Below the pieces are notes generated by a model that was not told where the DNA came from, did not search any database, and was given only the letters and a program-made list of their open reading frames with translations. A DNA stretch of 64,000 bases from Azorinus chamasolen (taxonomy: Eukaryota > Mollusca > Bivalvia > Cardiida > Solecurtidae), in contig OY755242.1 in assembly GCA_963576725.1 (NCBI GenBank), forward strand, positions 2,556,404 to 2,620,403, read 5' to 3'. Shown here one piece after another: positions 59,241 through 64,000 of the stretch (position 1 is the stretch's first letter; each line of letters opens with the position of its first letter). The position numbers and the translations under genes are program-made.

Positions 59241-60803
59241 TAATAGTAACATATAGTGAAAACGTTGAAAATCTTCTCTTAAACTGGAAGGTTCTCAGCT
59301 TTTATATTTGGCACATAGCATCATGTTCAGGTCCTCTACAAAAGTTCTATATATTATGGCCCTTGGGTCAAAATTGGCCCAGCCCCAGGGGTGGGCAATT
59401 TTCAATAGAAACAAATAGTGAAATCTTTGAAAATCTTCTTCTCTGAAACTGGAAGGCTCTAAGCTTTCATATTTGACACATAGCATCATGTTCAGGTCCT
59501 CTACAAAAGTTATATAAATTATGGCCCTGGGGTCCAAATTGGCCCCGCCCCAGGGGTGGGCAGTTTTCAATAGAAACAAATAGTGAAATCTTTGAAAATC
59601 TTCTCTGAAACTGGATGGCTTTCAGCTTTGATATTTGGCACAGAGCATCATGTTCAGGTCCTCTACAAAATTTATATAAATTATGGCACTGGGGTCAAAA
59701 TTGGCCCCGCCCCAGGGGTGGGCAGTTTTCAATAGAAACAAATAGTGAAATCTTTGAAAATCTTCTTCTCTGAAACTGGATGGCTCTCACTTTTCATATT
59801 TGACACATAGCATCATGTTCAGGTCCTCTACAAAATTTATATAAATTATGGCCACAGGGTCAAAATTGGCCCCGCCCCTGGGGTGGGCAGTTTTCAATAG
59901 AAACAAATAGTGAAATCTTTGAAAATCTTCTTCTCTGAAACTGGATGGCTCTCAGCTTTCATATTTGATACATAGCATCATGTTCAGGTCCTCTACAAAA
60001 GTTATATAAATTATGGCCCCAGGGTCAAAATTGGCCCCGCCCCAGGGTTGGGCAGTTTTAAATAGAAACAAATAGTGAAATCTTTGAATATCTTCTTCTC
60101 TGAAACTGGATGGCTCTCAGCTTTGATATTTGGCACAGAGCATCATGTTCAGGTGTTCTACAAAAGTTATATAAATTATGACATCAATATTGGCCCCGCC
60201 CCAGGGTTGGGCAGTTTTCAATAGAAACAAATACATGTAGTGAAAACTTTGAAAACATTCTCCTCTGAAACTTGAAGGGTTTCAGCTTTCATATTTGGCA
60301 CATAGCATCATGTTCAGGTCCTCTACAGAATTTATATGAATTATGGCCCCAGGGTCAAAATTGGCCCCGCCCCAGGGATGGGCAGTTTTCAATAGAAACA
60401 AATAGTGAAATCTTTGAATATCTTCTTCTCTGAAACTGGAAGGTTCTCAGCTTTAATATTTGGCACATAGCATCATGTTCCGGTCGTCTAAAAAAGTTAT
60501 ATAAATTATGGCCCTGGAGTGAAAATTGGCACACCCCAGGGGTAGCCAGTTTTCAATAGAAACATATAGTGAACATTTTGAAAATCTACTCATCTGAAAC
60601 TGGAAGGTTCTCAGCTTTCATATTTGGCACATAGCATCATGTTCAGGTCCTCTACAAAATTTATATAAATTGTGCCCCTTGGGTCAAAATTAGCCCCGCC
60701 CCAGGGCAGGCTAGTTTTCTATAGAAACATATTGTGAAAACTTTGAAAATCTTCTCCTCTGATTGTCTGGTGAGCGCTTCAGGGCCATTCTGGCCCTCTT
60801 GTT
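59241..60803 (+). mobile_element. Pearl/HINE-like element, 5'-truncated long copy
   Basis: About ten units of the 53.5 kb type and the same terminal stem plus CTCTTGTT (60796-60803). It abuts the preceding copy end to end, so the two may have arisen by insertion into the terminus or by unequal exchange. Confidence 0.75.
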
Positions 60804-61057
60804 TAAACTATCAATCGGAAAAAGATTTCCTGCCGTGAATTTGTCAGACTACCTGTCTGCCACCTATACATAAGTTTTGGCTTCAACCGATCTTCTGGTT
60901 TGGGAAGTATAAGGGAAACTTTTCTAGGTTCTGTAAAGACCCCAGGCAGGAATACAGAATCTTAATTATTAAAGCTTATATTGAGTCATTGGTTTAAATT
61001 GAATTGTACTGATCTGGGGTGAACCATATCTGATAGTCACAGGGTAACACTATTTAT

Positions 61058-61435
61058 AGTCCAACAAACACCAAGTCAGCTACTAATAGTAAACAGTGAT
61101 AGCGTCAACATCTCTGTTGTTGGCGATGAGTCGTCATCGGACAATGATGACCACACTTTTTAAATATATGGCCAATCTGATATTGATTCGAATCATGATG
61201 TTCCTCCACAACCTGTGTCACCAGTAGAAGGTATCTTGATACGCAATATGGAAGTAGTAAAGGGTGGAGTTCATGTTTGTGTTAGAGTTGGCATGTTAGT
61301 GAGGCATAAGAAGAGCCCGTGAATATGATCTTTTGAAAGAGCTGAACAAGCATACATTGTTGAAACTTTCCTTACTGAAAATCTTCTGAATGCACCAAAA
61401 GGAGTCGCAATTTCCTCAAGAGGTTGGGGATGATA
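61058..61435 (+). pseudogene. Degenerate coding-like region, unknown
   Basis: One plus-strand frame reads LLIVNSDSVNISVVGDESSS, DNDDHTF, stop, YGQSDIDSNHDVPPQPVS, then EGILIRNMEVVKGGVHVCVR, VGMLVRHKKSP, two stops, and SFERAEQAYIVETFLTENLL NAPKGVAISSRGWG in the same frame. The composition (acidic/serine stretch, then alternating strands) is protein-like and the frame is preserved across stops, suggesting an old retro- or TE-derived copy. I do not recognise the family. Confidence 0.4.
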
Positions 61436-61943
61436 TGGACAAGCAACATGTTTAAAGGTTTGATTTGTAAGATGTCACCGAGAGAAGTTCATTTAAGTGC
61501 AGTTTCTATGCATAGACATTTTTTCCTTGCTTTAAATTATATGACCCATGAATTAATTAACTTTTTGATGTTAATTATCCGTTGCAATTGCACATCACTA
61601 ATTACTTGAAAGCACTTTAGAATGTTTGTTTCAAATATAGGAAGTCATAAACACCAAACAAATGTTTAAAATAAAAGGTAAGTCTTTGTAAAACGTATTG
61701 GGGTATCTCAATGACCCCGCTTGAATGAGAATTGAAGCAGACAGTAAGGAACGGCAATAAAAGTGCCAAATCTAGATGCCAAAATGTTTTACTTACGTCA
61801 CTTTAAAAATAAATGTGACAAACATCGATGTTGAAATTTGAAGAAGACAACATTTAAAACAATCGATTTAGTATAGAGGTTGAAGATGCTTTAATGGAAA
61901 ATATGCTGTAGGCTCTTGGTGTAGAAATTCTATTGTTTTTCAG
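61436..61943. other. Intron end, no feature
   Basis: AT-rich DNA ending in the strong acceptor ttctattgtttttcag at 61928-61943. Confidence 0.4.
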
Positions 61944-62233
61944 CACTTTCTGTCCCACATGCACAAGCAAATGGGATCTGATCAAGACAAGGTTACTACA
62001 ATAAATGTGTAGAGATTTGCTGGCTGATGGTTCTGCGTGATCCTCCACTTTGTATGAGCTGGGATGTCAAGCCGGGGACCAAAGTGGACACGAACCTGTA
62101 TGCCCTTCTCTCTAAGGGAGACAAGGCAGACTACCTTGTGTGGCCATCATTGTTTAATGGACAAGGTGGAGGTCTGCTGCAGAAAGAAGTTATGGAGGTA
62201 GTAAATAACAGGAAGGTTGGAAAAAGCAAGTGA
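61944..62233 (+). CDS. MIEAP-type C-terminal domain, last exon, with frameshift
   Basis: After acceptor ttctattgtttttcag (phase 0, matching exon 3) the frame reads HFLSHMHKQMGSDQDK, then hits a stop. The -1 frame continues YYNKCVEICWLMVLRDPPL, CMSWDVKPGTKVDTNLYALL, DYLVWPSLFNGQGGGLLQKE and ends VGKSK with TGA at 62231-62233. 'C.eiCWLM...dPPl', 'g.k.d..ly', 'dy.vWP.l....ggLL.k' are the closing signatures of the MIEAP_C domain. The one-base shift near 61990-62000 is either a pseudogenising deletion or an assembly error. A short alternative exon starting at 62013 (after atgtgtag) would avoid the shift but loses the conserved KCVE residues. Confidence 0.75.
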
Positions 62234-62360
62234 ACATTCGTCTGTTTGATTGTCTTACCATATAGTTACCACATGCAATTTTGATACGCTCTTATAAGGC
62301 CCCATATTCGATATGAAAACAAGTGTAAAACCGTAACAGTTTTTGTTTGTATAATGTAAA

Positions 62361-62435
62361 TGGAAACGTAGTAAAGTCAAGCAGGCAAAGCCACATGCAA
62401 TACGCAACCACCACCAAAACACCGATAGACAGCAT

Positions 62436-62468
<33 letters not shown>

Positions 62469-62470
62469 AA

Positions 62471-62514
<44 letters not shown>

Positions 62515-62580
62515 AATGAACACAGAAAACACCAAAAGACACACAAGAAACAGGGACAAACGTTCCACAACATGAACAAA
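62361..62580 (+). mobile_element. (AC)n-core repeat, copy 7 (short)
   Basis: Begins tggaaacgtagtaaag, contains the AC block and stops at 'gttccacaacatgaacaaa'. Only the tggaaa-end half is present. Confidence 0.8.
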
Positions 62581-63113
62581 CGTGATGGCACAATGTATTG
62601 ATACATAGTACAATCCCATCTTTGATTGCAGGAATGCAGGAAGGAGAGGCACGTTCATGTTATCACTGTGCCTCGTATATGTTCATGTAAGACGTAATAA
62701 CATCATTAAAATGAACATTAATGAACAAAGGAAGCATTGGCAATGACTCAAACAACTATCTATACACTATGCATAAGCATCAGAGAGCATCCCTATCAGG
62801 TAAAGTGTAAAACGTATGGTTTATGCACCGCATAATTGCAGTTTAATGTTTTATCTTTTCATTATTACCCTTAATTGATTTATTATATTGACCAGCTTTT
62901 GTCTATATAATTTAAGAACCAATATGTTGCTTTGAATATTTGTCCCTACTGCTGAAAATCTTGAGGCAGTTCAACCCGTGTTAAGGTAGACCATCTGCCG
63001 TGTTTCGGTATCGTATCTTATCAAGTTCTACACTGTTAAACAATTCACTGAAATCAATCGGTTCTAATGGGTTGCAAACGGAACTTAACCAGCTTAATCA
63101 CAACATTTCAATA
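62581..63113. other. No recognisable feature
   Basis: AT-rich, nothing supported. Confidence 0.35.
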
Positions 63114-63321
63114 TACAGTAAAACCTCTCTACAACGGCCACTAAATTACATCAATTATTTTGTGTTAAAGGCAGGTGGCTGCTTAAAACGAGATGAAAGT
63201 AAAACAGAACGCTCCTATGGGAGCATTATGTTTGGCTTTGACCTTGCTGTAAGCAGCCACCTTCCCTAAATACCAACTAATTAACACAATTTAGTGGCCG
63301 TTATAGAGAGGTTTTACTGTA
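63114..63321. mobile_element. Pogo-type palindromic MITE, complete
   Basis: TA-CAGTAAAACCTCTCTACAA at the left and AGAGAGGTTTTACTG-TA at the right. Arms pair through 'cggccactaaatt' / 'aatttagtggccg' and 'caggtggctgctta' / 'taagcagccacctt', leaving an apex around gctcctatgggagc. The 2-bp TA target duplication is intact. Confidence 0.85.
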
Positions 63322-63805
63322 TACTGATCTGATTCCACACTGTATTCATATGTAAAATACTTCTTTCTGCGACAGGGCCCGTGTTTTAGCCCCCTCGCTG
63401 GTCGTAATAACTAATAATGTCTGTAAGAAGGTATTAATTGCATTTTTCAGGTTTCATATGACTCGAGAAGTTAAACGCACAACTTATTCTTTACCCTTGT
63501 ACCTGCACTATTAATTTTTTTTCCGTGTATTTAACCACTCTACTATCGCTTAATGTACTGCATGCGTGTAGCCTTTGTTGGGATTCAACACCCATGTTAT
63601 CCAAGTGTTGGAGGCTTATTACTGCGGCATGTTGTTGTCGTATGAAGTGTTTCACTGAACACGCCAGGCTGTTGAAACTTTATTTTGAAGATTTTATTGT
63701 AGTCACCGACTTACGAAATACATGTAGCACAGTCAATGATTTAGGATAAAGGATCGATAAAGGATATGAATAAAGGATCGATTCTTGAAAATGTTTTAAT
63801 TTACT
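63322..63805. other. No recognisable feature
   Basis: Open frame 63525-63749 has no recognised domain; a small repeat 'aaaggatcgat' occurs at about 63749-63782. Confidence 0.35.
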
Positions 63806-63806
63806 C

Positions 63807-64000
63807 CACGGTGTGCGATGGTCTAGTGGTAACGCGCTTGACTATCAGTCCGGAGGTCCGGGTTCAAATCCTGGTCCCTCCTGGAAATTTCAGAGACACT
63901 TTTCCGTGTCTCCCACCTACATTTCCTCTCCATCCAAGGGTTATAATGGATACCTGTGAGGGTCACTCGCCGGTAATGCGGCTGCATGATTGTGCCATAT
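63807..64000 (+). mobile_element. tRNA-derived SINE, copy 3 (cut by window end)
   Basis: 'gtgcgatggtctagtggtaa' and 'gggttcaaatcctgg', then the family body to 'atgattgtgccatat' where the window ends. Confidence 0.85.

Overview
The window is a repeat-dense, AT-rich stretch of an animal nuclear genome, most likely a marine bivalve mollusc. The reasons are exons with GT/AG borders scattered across very long introns, no operons or prokaryotic genes, and many interspersed repeats. Among these are elements carrying internal minisatellites next to GTCC-type simple repeats (as in the bivalve 'pearl' elements), tRNA-derived SINEs, TTAA-flanked palindromic MITEs, a Helentron and a Tx1/L1-type LINE. The species cannot be read from the sequence.

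Layout. 0-5 kb: two minus-strand exons that together make an OB-fold (RPA-like) protein, with palindromic MITEs. 5-14 kb: a degenerate minus-strand Helentron (N-terminal region, DUF6570-like, Rep, PIF1-type helicase, endonuclease). It is cut by a poly(A) retro-insertion with 15-16 bp target duplications and by copies of an (AC)n-core repeat. 14-24 kb: tandem duplications, an array of 14 units rich in AGGTCA half-sites, microsatellites and hairpin MITEs. 24.8-62.2 kb, plus strand: a probable host gene spread over about 37 kb, with a B-box exon, a coiled-coil exon and then four phase-compatible exons that spell a MIEAP (SPATA18)-type C-terminal domain. Its introns hold a 6.9 kb foldback element (26953-33827), several pearl/HINE-like elements, a 20-bp minisatellite, a SINE and the Tx1/L1-like LINE with tandem 5' monomers (about 41.8-47.0 kb). 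Two other coiled-coil exons (56444-56990) sit inside the last long intron, between pearl arrays. 62-64 kb: a truncated (AC)n-core copy, a pogo-type MITE and a SINE cut by the window edge.

How it fits together. Nearly everything outside the MIEAP-like gene and the OB-fold exons is transposable-element material. Autonomous elements (Helentron, LINE, perhaps the foldback element) are broken. The non-autonomous families (pearl/HINE-like, TTAA MITEs, pogo MITEs, SINEs, the (AC)n-core family) are more numerous and are inserted into one another, so relative ages can be read from the nesting. The strongest candidates for new biology are the B-box/coiled-coil/MIEAP_C architecture, the 3' signature (short stem followed by CTCTTGTT) shared by repeats with unrelated minisatellites, the array with nuclear-receptor-like half-sites, and the palindromic TTAA elements. 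Several single-base frameshifts in otherwise well-conserved exons could be real decay or assembly indels.
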